The position numbers were made by a program, and so were the translations under genes. From Prevotellaceae bacterium UBA1075 (GTDB lineage: Bacteria; Bacteroidota; Bacteroidia; Bacteroidales; Bacteroidaceae): 64,000 nucleotides of DNA. The stretch is taken from assembly GCA_002316015.1 (NCBI GenBank), contig DCCS01000038.1:33855-97854 (forward strand), in the 5' to 3' direction. Below the pieces are notes generated by a model that did not search any database, was not told where the DNA came from, and worked only from the letters and a program-made list of their open reading frames with translations. Of this stretch, positions 8,538 through 16,774 are shown one piece after another; the stretch's first letter is position 1; each line of letters starts with the position of its first letter.

Positions 8538-9791
8538 TCACTCGAGCACCAGCACCTCGCTGTCCTTGTAAGCCTCGTAGCCGCTCACGATGACGCGCTC
8601 GCCCGGCTCCAGCCCCTCGAGCACCTCGTAGTACTGGGGGTTCTGCCTGCCGATGGAAATCTTGCGGCGGTAAGCCTTGTGCCCGTCCTTGTCCAGAACG
8701 AAGATCCACTGCCCGCCCGTCACGCTGTAGAAGGTGCCCTTGGGGATGATGACCGCTTCCTTGGACTCGCCCAGCTGCAGGTCCACATAGTAAGTCTGAC
8801 CTGTGCGTATGTTGGCAGGACGCTCGCCCCGGAACACAAAGTCGATGCGGAAGCGTCCGTCCCTCACCTCGGGATACACCTTGCGCAGGCTCAGGCTGTA
8901 CTCCTTGCCGTTCTGCCTGAAGGTGGCGGTAAGCCCCGTCTGCACACGGTCGATGTAATGCTCATCCACCCGCGCCTGCACCTTGTAGTCGCTCAGGTCA
9001 TTGATGACCCCTATGCGCTGTCCTGCCGAGATGTGCTGACCCAGTTCCACGTCCAGCAGTCCCAGTTCGCCCGAGATGCTGCTGCGCACCTCCAGCCTGG
9101 CCTTTCGCTCGCGCACCAGCTGCACATTACGCTGCATGGACTCCAGGTTGTCATTCATCTGGTCCACCTGCGACTTCCTGAGTTGCGCGTCCTTGCGCAG
9201 CCGCTCGGTGATGAGGTCATGCTTCTTGCGTGCGAGCTCATAGTCCTCCTTGGCCTTCAGATAGTCCTCCTTGGCCACCAGCTGCTCGTCCCACAGAGCC
9301 TTCTGGTGCTCGTAGGCACGCTTCTTGGTCACCACATCCTGCGAGAGTTGCAGTTCCTCGTTGGAGTTGTTGAGCTTGTCCTGCTCCATGGTTATCTGTG
9401 TGTTGCGCAGGATATTCTGCTTCTCGGCCAGTTCACTCTCGGCATTGAGTATCTGCAGGTCGAGGTCGGAGTTGGAGAGGCGTATAATCACGTCGCCCGC
9501 ATTCACATGCGCGCCCTCCTCCACCACCTTCTCCTGCACGATGCCGCCCTCCTCGCTGCTTATCTGCACGGTGCTGATGGGAGTCACCTGCCCATCTACC
9601 GACACATAATCGTTGAAGCGGTCGCGCTTGACCTCCCCGATGTTGAGTCCCTTACGGTCCACCCTGAGCGTGGCCGAGAAGTTGGTGAGTCCCAGTGCCA
9701 CCAGTATGCCCACGAGCACGATGGCACCTGCCAGCCATCCCCAGTACTTGCGGGGGATGAGGTAATGTTTCTTCTGAATCTGTATGTCCAT
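8538..9791 (-). CDS. Periplasmic adaptor (membrane fusion protein), HlyD/MacA family
   Basis: 417 aa. It has a short cytoplasmic N-terminus and one membrane helix (about 18-37). A lipoyl-like half (VSVDGQVTP..VQISSEEGGIV) around 62-107 is followed by a long alpha-helical coiled coil of about 115-240 rich in E/K/L/Q, then the second lipoyl half (SSISGELGLLDVELGQHISAG) near 248-272 and a beta-barrel and membrane-proximal region. This is the standard MacA/HlyD order. Its role is to bridge the FtsX-type permeases and the TolC-like channel. It lies between the outer-membrane-factor gene and the permeases, separated by 187 and 208 nt spacers that contain repeats rather than genes. Confidence 0.94.
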   Translation of the reverse strand: MDIQIQKKHYLIPRKYWGWLAGAIVLVGILVALGLTNFSATLRVDRKGLNIGEVKRDRFNDYVSVDGQVTPISTVQISSEEGGIVQEKVVEEGAHVNAGDVIIRLSNSDLDLQILNAESELAEKQNILRNTQITMEQDKLNNSNEELQLSQDVVTKKRAYEHQKALWDEQLVAKEDYLKAKEDYELARKKHDLITERLRKDAQLRKSQVDQMNDNLESMQRNVQLVRERKARLEVRSSISGELGLLDVELGQHISAGQRIGVINDLSDYKVQARVDEHYIDRVQTGLTATFRQNGKEYSLSLRKVYPEVRDGRFRIDFVFRGERPANIRTGQTYYVDLQLGESKEAVIIPKGTFYSVTGGQWIFVLDKDGHKAYRRKISIGRQNPQYYEVLEGLEPGERVIVSGYEAYKDSEVLVLE

Positions 9792-9978
9792 TGTTTCTTG
9801 CGGTTTTGCGGTTTTATGGTTTTATGGTCTCGCGGCTGTGTGGCCGTGCGGTTGTGCGGCTTTCCTGGGGATGGCCATGTGGTTGCTCCGGGCGGTTGTG
9901 TGGCTGGGGACATGGCAGAGCCATCGTCCGGCCAAATAAGCTCAAGGGCAGCCTGGCCGCTCTGCCGTACAGTGCCGG
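9792..9978. repeat. Degenerate TGCGGTT-type repeats in the spacer before the adaptor gene
   Basis: The 187-nt spacer shows short imperfect repeats such as TGCGGTTTTGCGGTTTTATGG and later GTGCGGTTGTGCGGC and GCGGTTGTGTGGC. I see no conserved coding frame. It may be a degraded tandem array or an mRNA spacer. Confidence 0.4.
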
Positions 9979-11331
9979 TCAGTCCCTCACCAGCGGCTCA
10001 CCCTGGTAATACTCCACCAGGCGGCGCTTCATCACCAGCAGCATCTGCATCTGCAGGGTCTTGACGCGGCTCTCGAGCAAGGTGCGTGCCGAGGTCTGGA
10101 GGTCAAAGGTGGAGAGCATCCCCTCCTCGAACTGGCGGCAGGTGGCATGGTAGGCCACAGAGTCGGACTCCTGCTTGCGGCTCATCTGTGTCAGCTCGCG
10201 CTCGTAGCCCTGCATGTCCATCACGGCCTTGGCCACCTCGTCGTGCACCTTGCGCCGCTGGTCGTCCAGGTCGATGAGCGAGGTCTGCCAGTTGTTGCGG
10301 GCCTGGCGGAGCACGTGCCAGTTTCCCGCGCTCAGGAAGGGCAGGGAGAGCGTCACGCCGAAGTACTCGCCCCGGTTGTTGCGGAACTGTGACCCGAAGG
10401 GGGTGGCGCTTCCCGCATAGGACACATTCCGGTAGTAGCTGGTGTAGATGCCCGCACTCAGCCTCACGCTGGGCATCAGGTAGCCTCTGCGGACGCGCAC
10501 ACCCAGGCGTGCCGTCTCGGCATTGAACTCGGCCTCGAGCAGCGAGGGGGAGATGTGCCTGAAGATGGCGAACACCTGCTCGGCATCCACCTGCCCGCCC
10601 AGGGTGGGCTGCGTGGCCGTGGCCTCCAGGCTGATCGCGAGGGAGTCGCCCTCTGGCCAGTTCATCGCGGCCTTCAGGTCGAGCAGGGCCTGCTCCGAGG
10701 CGTTCTGCTGGTGGGTGAGGTTGTATTCGTCCTCGGCCACCTGCGACTCTATCTGCACCACATCGGGCCGTCCCTTCTCGCCCAGCTGGTAGAGTGCCCG
10801 GGTCTTGTGCAGCAGGCGGCGGCTCTCGTCCAGCTTGTCCCGGGCAATGCCGATGCAGGCCTGGGCATAGGCAGCCTCGATGTACTTCTGCATCACATCG
10901 GTGGCTATCTCGTCGGCCACCTTCTGCCGGGCTGTCTGCGAGAAACGCTTGGCAAGCCGCGCCTGGCGGAAGGCATTGACTGTGGCAAACCCGTCGAAGA
11001 GGTTGAGCGAGGCGTAGAGCTGCCAGTAATTGTTGAACGTGGTAACATTATTATATGTGTTGGTCTCGGGGTCCACATTACGTCCCCACTGGTATTGCGC
11101 GCTCAGCTCGGCGCCCAGCGAGGGCAGGAAGCCGGCGACGGCCTTGCGGTAGTCCTGCTCACGCTGGCGGGTGGCAATGCGCTGGCGCTGCACACCACTG
11201 GCATGAAGCACCGCATAGTGCATGCAACTGTCCATCGTCCATGCCTGCTCCTGTGCCCGCAAGGATGCGGGAGCAGCCAGCAGCAAGGCCGAGGCCAGGA
11301 GGGACGTGAGGCTTTTCTTTGTCATCTGCAT
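9979..11331 (-). CDS. TolC-like outer membrane efflux protein
   Basis: 450 aa with a Sec signal peptide (MQMTKK, hydrophobic stretch, likely cleavage after LRA before QEQ). The mature part is the two-fold repeated, helix-rich outer-membrane-factor pattern: long amphipathic coiled-coil helices and short beta segments (for example LYASLNLFDG, GVTLSLPFLSAG). It would form the trimeric exit duct of the exporter. It is the first gene of the operon; a sigma-54 promoter lies immediately upstream with a predicted 17-nt leader. ATGs at 11331 and 11325 are both possible starts; the first is used. Confidence 0.94.
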   Translation of the reverse strand: MQMTKKSLTSLLASALLLAAPASLRAQEQAWTMDSCMHYAVLHASGVQRQRIATRQREQDYRKAVAGFLPSLGAELSAQYQWGRNVDPETNTYNNVTTFNNYWQLYASLNLFDGFATVNAFRQARLAKRFSQTARQKVADEIATDVMQKYIEAAYAQACIGIARDKLDESRRLLHKTRALYQLGEKGRPDVVQIESQVAEDEYNLTHQQNASEQALLDLKAAMNWPEGDSLAISLEATATQPTLGGQVDAEQVFAIFRHISPSLLEAEFNAETARLGVRVRRGYLMPSVRLSAGIYTSYYRNVSYAGSATPFGSQFRNNRGEYFGVTLSLPFLSAGNWHVLRQARNNWQTSLIDLDDQRRKVHDEVAKAVMDMQGYERELTQMSRKQESDSVAYHATCRQFEEGMLSTFDLQTSARTLLESRVKTLQMQMLLVMKRRLVEYYQGEPLVRD

Positions 11332-11358
11332 AATCTTGTCTGTTTACGTCTTGTCTGT

Positions 11359-11374
11359 TGCAACGGGTGTGCCA
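11359..11374 (-). promoter_or_regulatory. Sigma-54 (RpoN) -24/-12 promoter for the exporter operon
   Basis: On the minus strand the sequence reads TGGCAC-ACCCG-TTGCA, a full match to the TGGCAC-N5-TTGCA consensus with correct GG-to-GC spacing. Counting the C of the -12 GC as 11360 puts the start site near 11348, 17 nt before the TolC-like gene's ATG. An NtrC-family activator is encoded divergently 160 bp away, which independently supports the call. Confidence 0.88.
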
Positions 11375-11406
11375 AAACTCATCTGTTCCACATCCTCAGC
11401 AAGTTA

Positions 11407-11469
11407 CGCGAAAATCGCGAATGGCCAGGTGTCCAATTCCTGGACAATGCTGTACAAATGTTATACAGC
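11407..11469. promoter_or_regulatory. Three inverted repeats upstream of the sigma-54 promoter (candidate activator-binding sites)
   Basis: In order on the plus strand: CGCGA-AAA-TCGCG (11407-11419), TGTCCA-ATTCC-TGGACA (11430-11446) and GCTGTA-N9-TACAGC (11449-11469). All have perfect arms. They lie roughly 60-120 bp upstream of the predicted exporter start site, where enhancer-binding proteins usually bind, and between the exporter and activator genes. Which of them binds the activator is inference. Confidence 0.6.
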
Positions 11470-11496
11470 CACGGCACTACTCTCGGCGCAAATCAG

Positions 11497-11504
11497 TACT
11501 TTTG
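11497..11504 (+). promoter_or_regulatory. Bacteroidota -7 box for the response regulator gene
   Basis: TACTTTTG fits TAnnTTTG and lies 33 nt before the regulator's ATG (11537), giving a leader of about 25 nt. This is a housekeeping-type promoter facing away from the exporter. A clear -33 TTTG is not seen. Confidence 0.55.
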
Positions 11505-11536
11505 CAACATATTTCGGCAGAAGAGACTCACCATAT

Positions 11537-12931
11537 ATGAAAAAGCAAGGCACACTCCTCATCGTAGATGACAACCGCAATATCCTCACCACCGTGCGCA
11601 TGCTCATGGAGCCTGCCTTTGAGCGTATCCTCACCATAGCCAATCCGGCGGGCATCCCCGCGCACCTGCGCGAGAACCGCCCCGATGTGGTGCTGCTGGA
11701 CATGAACTTCGGCAAGGCAGTCGGCGGGGAGACTGCCGCACTGCCCGCAGGAAGCGAGCGTGCCCCACGCTTCAGCACCAACAACGGCAACGAGGGGCTC
11801 TACTGGCTGGGGCAGATACGCCAACTGGCCCCGCAGACCCGGGTGGTACTCTTCACCGCCTATGCCGACATCGACCTGGCCGTGCGCGGCATCAAGGAGG
11901 GTGCCGCGGACTTTGTGGTGAAGCCCTTTGAGAACAAGCGGATGGTGGAGGCCCTGACCGCAGCGCGCGACAAGGACAAGCCCACGGGGAAGCGGGGGAC
12001 AGACCCGGAGGCATCGGGCATGTTCTGGGGCGAGTCCACCGCCATGACCTCGCTCAGGCGTATGGTGGAAAAGGTGGCGGCCACGGATGCCAACATCCTG
12101 GTCACAGGCGAGAACGGGACAGGCAAGGAGGTACTGGCAAGGGAGATACACCGCCTGTCGGCCCGCCGGGGCGCGCAGTTCCTGCCCGTGGATATGGGGG
12201 CGATAAGCGAGACGCTGTTTGAGAGCGAACTCTTCGGGTATGTGCAGGGAGCCTTCACCGATGCCAAGAGCGACCGCCCCGGCAAGTTTGAACTGGCCAG
12301 CGGGGGCACACTCTTCCTCGACGAGATAGGCAACCTGTCCTATGCCCTGCAGGCCAAACTGCTCACGGCTCTGCAACGCCGCCGCATCGTGAGGGTGGGC
12401 GGAAGCACGGAGATACCCGTGGATGTGCGCCTGGTGTGCGCCACCAACCGGGACTTGCAGCAGATGGTGGGCGAGGGGACCTTCCGCGAGGACCTGCTCT
12501 ACCGCGTCAACACCATACACCTGCACCTGCCACCGCTCAGGCAGAGGCAGCAGGACATCGTGCCCCTGGCGGAAATCTTCGTGCGCAGATATGCCGACAT
12601 GTATGGCAAGGAAGGGCTCCGGCTGTCGGGAGAGGCTGCCGGAAAACTGGCCACGATGCCATGGTATGGCAACATACGCGAACTGCAGCATGCCATGGAG
12701 AAGGCTGTGATACTGAGCGAGGACAACTGCATAGGGCCAGAGGACATCGACACGGGGGGCACCCCGCGCAGGGAGAAACCGATGGAGGAGGTGCAGACGC
12801 TGGACGAGATGGAACGCCGCATGATAGAGAAGACCATACGGGAGTGCGGGGGCAACCTGTCTGTGGTGGCCGTGAGGCTGGGAATCTCCAGGCAGACCCT
12901 GTATAATAAGATAAAGAGGTATGGACTCTGA
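11537..12931 (+). CDS. Sigma-54-dependent response regulator, NtrC family
   Basis: 464 aa. The receiver domain (about 6-135) has acidic residues DD at 11-12, phosphoacceptor Asp55 in VVLLDMNF and a Lys in VVKPF; it carries an unusual ~25-residue insertion after the Asp. The AAA+ domain (about 155-390) has Walker A GENGTGKE, Walker B GGTLFLDEIG and the sigma-54 contact loop, which reads GAFTDA instead of GAFTGA. The C-terminal Fis-type helix-turn-helix ends NLSVVAVRLGISRQTLYNKIKRYGL-like at 464. I start at MKKQGTLLIV; upstream in-frame ATGs lie in the divergent promoter region. The gene overlaps the kinase gene by 11 nt. It very likely activates the divergent exporter operon. Confidence 0.95.
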   Translation: MKKQGTLLIVDDNRNILTTVRMLMEPAFERILTIANPAGIPAHLRENRPDVVLLDMNFGKAVGGETAALPAGSERAPRFSTNNGNEGLYWLGQIRQLAPQTRVVLFTAYADIDLAVRGIKEGAADFVVKPFENKRMVEALTAARDKDKPTGKRGTDPEASGMFWGESTAMTSLRRMVEKVAATDANILVTGENGTGKEVLAREIHRLSARRGAQFLPVDMGAISETLFESELFGYVQGAFTDAKSDRPGKFELASGGTLFLDEIGNLSYALQAKLLTALQRRRIVRVGGSTEIPVDVRLVCATNRDLQQMVGEGTFREDLLYRVNTIHLHLPPLRQRQQDIVPLAEIFVRRYADMYGKEGLRLSGEAAGKLATMPWYGNIRELQHAMEKAVILSEDNCIGPEDIDTGGTPRREKPMEEVQTLDEMERRMIEKTIRECGGNLSVVAVRLGISRQTLYNKIKRYGL

Positions 12932-14081
12932 GACGACGCTCCTGGCAGTCCTGCTCATCCTGGTTGTGGCGGCCTGGCTGAACCTGTGGCGGCGGCACCG
13001 GCGCGACAAGGCCAACCTGCGCCTGCTCTTTGACGCGGTGGAGAATGCCGACTACACCCTGCGCTTCTCGGAGCGCACGCGCCAGGGCATGGGGCACAAC
13101 AGCATAAACCACTGGCTCAACCGCATCAAGGAGGTGCTGCAGCGAGCACGCGACGAACAGATGGAGCGCGAGCGCTACTTCGAGATGGTGCTCAATGCCA
13201 CCGACACGGGACTGATGGTGGTGGACGAGCGCGACAATATCCTGATGCGCAACCAGGCTGCCCTGCATCTGCTGCATGCCGAGGCGCTGACTCACATGAG
13301 CCAGATACCGCCGAGGATGCTGGCCGACGAGCGGCTGGCCAGGCATGAGACCACCACCATGCTGAGGGGAAAGCGCGTGCGCATCATCGCCCTGAGTAAT
13401 GTGGAGGGCGAACTGGACAACCGCGAGGTGGACTCCTGGATCAAACTCACACGTGTGCTCACCCATGAGATTATGAATACCATAACGCCCGTGACCTCGC
13501 TGAGCGGAACCCTGCAGGCGCGACTGGAGCAGGATGAGCAGGAGGGGAAGGAGGTGGACGGCGAACTGCGCGCGGGACTCGAGACCATAAGAAAGACTGG
13601 GGAGGAGCTGCTCAAGTTTGTGCAGACGTACCGCCAGTTCACGCATGTGCCCACACCCGCACCCGCGCTCTTCTATGTGAGGCCCTTCCTCAAGCGTATG
13701 GCCTCGCTCTGTGCCAAGCCTGTGAGCGTGAGCGTGGAGCCGAAGGACTTGCTGGTGTATGCCGACGAGAGCCTGATGTCGCATGTGCTGTCCAACCTGC
13801 TGAAGAATGCCGTGGAGGCCACCGGGCAGGGGGGGGAGATAAGCGTAAGGGCATGGGCCGACAAGGAGGAGGCCATCATCATCGACGTGACAGACACAGG
13901 TGAGCAGATACCTGCCGATGTGGCGGAGCACATCTTCGTGCCCTTCTTCACCACCAAGCCCGAAGGCTCGGGCATCGGCCTCTCACTCGCCCGCCAGATC
14001 ATGCGCGCCTCAGGCGGCACGCTCACCCTGATCCAGGACGAGAAGAGGGGCATCGTGACCTTCCGCCTGCGGCTTCCTTGA
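12921..14081 (+). CDS. Sensor histidine kinase, partner of the sigma-54 regulator
   Basis: 386 aa. A single N-terminal membrane helix (about 5-22) is followed directly by basic residues and a cytoplasmic PAS-like segment (about 80-160, FEMVLNATDTGLMVVDERDNI). There is essentially no periplasmic loop, so the signal is probably membrane-borne or cytoplasmic. The dimerisation and phosphoacceptor helix carries His182 in RVLTHEIMNTITPV; the ATPase domain has the N-box SNLLKNAVEAT, G1 DVTDTGEQIP and G2 GSGIGLSLA. It overlaps the regulator gene by 11 nt, indicating coupled translation. The HEIMN form of the H-box is typical of kinases paired with NtrC-type regulators in this phylum. Confidence 0.95.
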   Translation: MDSETTLLAVLLILVVAAWLNLWRRHRRDKANLRLLFDAVENADYTLRFSERTRQGMGHNSINHWLNRIKEVLQRARDEQMERERYFEMVLNATDTGLMVVDERDNILMRNQAALHLLHAEALTHMSQIPPRMLADERLARHETTTMLRGKRVRIIALSNVEGELDNREVDSWIKLTRVLTHEIMNTITPVTSLSGTLQARLEQDEQEGKEVDGELRAGLETIRKTGEELLKFVQTYRQFTHVPTPAPALFYVRPFLKRMASLCAKPVSVSVEPKDLLVYADESLMSHVLSNLLKNAVEATGQGGEISVRAWADKEEAIIIDVTDTGEQIPADVAEHIFVPFFTTKPEGSGIGLSLARQIMRASGGTLTLIQDEKRGIVTFRLRLP

Positions 14082-14120
14082 GCGGGCTGGAAGCCTGCGT
14101 ATGTCCGGAAACATGCAAGA

Positions 14121-14152
14121 AACCGCAATGCCCGGTGCGGGGCATTGCGGTT
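14121..14152. terminator. Bidirectional hairpin between the kinase gene and ackA
   Basis: A perfect 13-bp stem (AACCGCAATGCCC at 14121-14133 with its complement at 14140-14152) encloses a 6-nt loop. It lies between two convergent genes. A modest T-rich tail is present only in the ackA direction. Confidence 0.8.
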
Positions 14153-14198
14153 GAGGGAGGGGGTAATCTTGTGCGGGCAGGCTCGTGCCCGCGACACG

Positions 14199-15395
14199 TC
14201 AGCCGGCCAGTGCCTCGGTGTCGAGCGCGATCATCAGTTCCTCGTCAGTGGGGATGCAGCACACGGTCACCCGGCTGTCATCGGATGAGAGGATGGCCTC
14301 GGTGGCACGGCAAGAGCGGTTCCTGGCCTCGTCCATCCTCACGCCCATGAACTCCAGGCCCTGTGTGGCTTCCTCGCGCACCTCCCACTGGTTCTCACCC
14401 GCTCCACCGGTGAACACAATGATGTCCACACCGCCCATGGCCGCCGCATACTGGCCTATGTACTTGCGTATGCGGTAGGTGTACATCTCCTTGGCCAGGC
14501 GCGCCTTGTCATTGCCGTTGGCTATGCCGGCCAGGATGTCGCGGAAGTCGCTGCTCAACTGGCTCACGCCAGCCAGGCCCGACTGCTTGTTGAGCAGATG
14601 GCTGATGCCGTGGGTGTCCAGGTGCAGCTTGTCCATCAGGAAGGTCACGGCGCCCGCGTCGACGTCGCCGCTGCGCGTGCCCATCATCAGCCCCTCGAGC
14701 GGCGTGAGTCCCATGGAGGTGTCCACGCACTTGCCGTCCTTGACGGCGGCGACCGATGCCCCGTTGCCTATGTGGCACGTGATGATTTTCTTTCCCTCGG
14801 CACTCTTCAGCCCCAGAAACTCGCACACGCGCTGTGACACATAACGGTGGCTGGTGCCGTGAAAGCCGTAGCGGCGCACTCCATACTGCTTGTAGAGGTC
14901 ATAGGGCAGGGCGTACATAAAGGCAAAGTCGGGCATGGTCTGGTGGAAGGCGGTGTCGAAAACGCCCACCTGCGGAATGTTGGGCAGCAGGGCCTTCACG
15001 GCATTCACACCCTTGATGTTGGCGGGGTTGTGCAGGGGAGCCAGGTCGTTGCAGGCGGCGAATGCCTCCATCACCTCTGGGGTGAGCAGCACCGACTTGT
15101 TGAACCTCTCGCCCCCATGCACCATGCGGTGCCCCACGGCATCCAGTTCGTCGAGGCTGTCGAGCACGGCATACTCGCCCCGGGTGAGCACCTCGAATAT
15201 CCACTGCACACCCACAGTGTGCTCGGGCACGGGACGCGTCATCTTGTGTTTCTCTCCATGGAGTTTCACGGTGATGAAGGAGTCGGGCAAGCCTATCTTC
15301 TCGATTCCGCCGCTGGTGATGACCGAGTGGCCATCCATGTTGTAGAGTGCATATTTAATGGAACTGCTGCCGCAGTTGAGTACTAAGATTTTCAT
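14199..15395 (-). CDS. ackA: Acetate kinase
   Basis: 398 aa, the normal length. It converts acetyl phosphate and ADP to acetate and ATP in the cytoplasm, the ATP-yielding last step of acetate fermentation. Hallmarks: N-terminal KILVLNCGSSSIKY, VGHRMVHGGERF, FDTAFHQTMP, GFHGTSHRY, the nucleotide loop HIGNGASV, GTRSGDVDAG and FTGGAGEN. It is directly downstream of pta on the same strand, separated by a 237-nt spacer that carries hairpin-forming repeats, and ends at a strong hairpin shared with the convergent kinase gene. Confidence 0.98.
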   Translation of the reverse strand: MKILVLNCGSSSIKYALYNMDGHSVITSGGIEKIGLPDSFITVKLHGEKHKMTRPVPEHTVGVQWIFEVLTRGEYAVLDSLDELDAVGHRMVHGGERFNKSVLLTPEVMEAFAACNDLAPLHNPANIKGVNAVKALLPNIPQVGVFDTAFHQTMPDFAFMYALPYDLYKQYGVRRYGFHGTSHRYVSQRVCEFLGLKSAEGKKIITCHIGNGASVAAVKDGKCVDTSMGLTPLEGLMMGTRSGDVDAGAVTFLMDKLHLDTHGISHLLNKQSGLAGVSQLSSDFRDILAGIANGNDKARLAKEMYTYRIRKYIGQYAAAMGGVDIIVFTGGAGENQWEVREEATQGLEFMGVRMDEARNRSCRATEAILSSDDSRVTVCCIPTDEELMIALDTEALAG

Positions 15396-15632
15396 GTTTG
15401 CGGTAATAATGACGGGCGGCCAGCCTCCTCCTCCCCTCTCCGTGGAGGGGAGGGGGGCATGCCCTCGGATGATGAGGGAAGTTCCTGTGAGGGCAAGCCG
15501 CAGTCCTTTGCGTTGTACAATTGAAAGTTATAAACGGATAAGCGCCTCCAGCCGGACGGGGCTTTGCCCAGGGTAAAGGCAAGTGCTCCTCCCCATTGGG
15601 GTGGCCGGCGAGGAGGCTGCAGCGGCGTGCTC
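15396..15632. repeat. pta-ackA spacer with paired C/G-rich inverted repeats
   Basis: A hairpin at 15430-15453 (CCTCCCCTC / GAGGGGAGG) and a second C/G-rich segment at 15582-15616 (CTCCTCCCCA..GGGG..GAGGAGGCTGC) are partly reverse complements of each other (CAGCCTCCTC..GGGGAGG). They resemble the arms at 775-810 and 1069-1103. The spacer holds no recognisable gene. Confidence 0.5.
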
Positions 15633-16643
15633 TTACTTCTTCGCGTCCATGGCCTGGCAGGCTGTGATGGCAATCATCTTGTAGATGTCGTCCACCGAGC
15701 ATCCGCGTGACAGGTCATTGACAGGGCGCGCAATACCCTGCAGGATGGGGCCGATGGCCTCGGCATGCCCCAGTCTCTGCACCAGCTTGTAGGCGATGTT
15801 GCCCACGTCCAGGTTGGGGAACACCAGCACGTTGGCCTTTCCCGCGATGTCGCTTCCCGGTGCCTTCTTGGCCGCCACGGCAGGCACCAGGGCCGCATCG
15901 GCCTGCATCTCGCCATCCAGTTTCAGGCTGGGGTCCAGTTGGTGGGCCAGGCGGGTTGCCTCCACCACCTTGTCCACCACCTCGTGCTTGGCGCTGCCCT
16001 TGGTGCTGAAGGACAGCATGGCCACACGCGGGTCGGCAAACCCGGCCACGCTCCTGGCAGTCTGGGCCGTGCACACGGCTATCTGCGCCAGCTGGGCAGC
16101 ATCGGGCACGGGGGTCACGGCCACGTCACCCACCACCAGCACACCGTGCTCGCCATACTCGGGAGCCTTGGTGAGAAGCAGCATGGCACCGCTTACACAG
16201 GAGATGCCCGGCGCGCACTTGATGATTTGAAGTGCGGGGCGCAGGGTGTCGCCTGTGGTGGAGAGTGCCCCGCTTATCTGCCCGTCGGCATCGCCATTCT
16301 TGATGATGAGGCATCCGAAGTAAAGAGGATTCAGCACCTTGCGGCGAGCCTCCTCGATGGTCATGCCTTTCTTCTGCCTCAACTGGAAAAGCAGTTGTGC
16401 GTACTCTTCGGTCTTGGGGCTCAGGGCCGGGTTGATGATGGTGGCCTTTCCCACGTTCTTCAGTCCCAGTTTGTCGGCAAGCGCGAGGATTTCCTGCTCA
16501 CTGCCAATCAGGATGATGTCGGCCAGCCCATCGGCCAGGGCGCGGTCGGCGGCGGTCAGTGTGCGTTCCTCCAGGCTCTCAGGCAGTACGATGCGCTGCT
16601 TGTCCTGCTGTGCGCGGAGGATGATTTTGTCCATAATGCTCAT
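15633..16643 (-). CDS. pta: Phosphate acetyltransferase
   Basis: 336 aa, the short single-domain form. It transfers acetyl from CoA to phosphate, feeding acetate kinase. Visible features include [12 protein letters not shown] near the start, [17 protein letters not shown], the conserved [24 protein letters not shown] and the C-terminal [17 protein letters not shown] and [15 protein letters not shown] start at MSIMDKI (16643), preceded by AAAGGAG at a good distance; the frame is open upstream to 16769 but that part is non-conserved. It forms a pta-ackA pair on the minus strand. Confidence 0.97.
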   Translation of the reverse strand: MSIMDKIILRAQQDKQRIVLPESLEERTLTAADRALADGLADIILIGSEQEILALADKLGLKNVGKATIINPALSPKTEEYAQLLFQLRQKKGMTIEEARRKVLNPLYFGCLIIKNGDADGQISGALSTTGDTLRPALQIIKCAPGISCVSGAMLLLTKAPEYGEHGVLVVGDVAVTPVPDAAQLAQIAVCTAQTARSVAGFADPRVAMLSFSTKGSAKHEVVDKVVEATRLAHQLDPSLKLDGEMQADAALVPAVAAKKAPGSDIAGKANVLVFPNLDVGNIAYKLVQRLGHAEAIGPILQGIARPVNDLSRGCSVDDIYKMIAITACQAMDAKK

Positions 16644-16774
16644 TTTGCTTACTCCTTTTATATAGTATATAATGTGTGTCCTTTGTGTTCGGCTCCAGCC
16701 TCCTGCGGTGCGGGCCACTGCGTGCCTGGCCAGAAGCCGTGCCCCGGATGGCGTGCGCGGCACTTGCATGGTCG

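Noticed and set aside
11471..11490. A plus-strand sigma-54 box in front of the regulator gene
   Set aside because: GGCAC is present but the GC is one base off the required spacing; the TACTTTTG box explains the gene better.
11222..11536. N-terminal extension of the response regulator
   Set aside because: It crosses the divergent promoter region and the -7 box; the receiver domain begins normally at MKKQGTLLIV.
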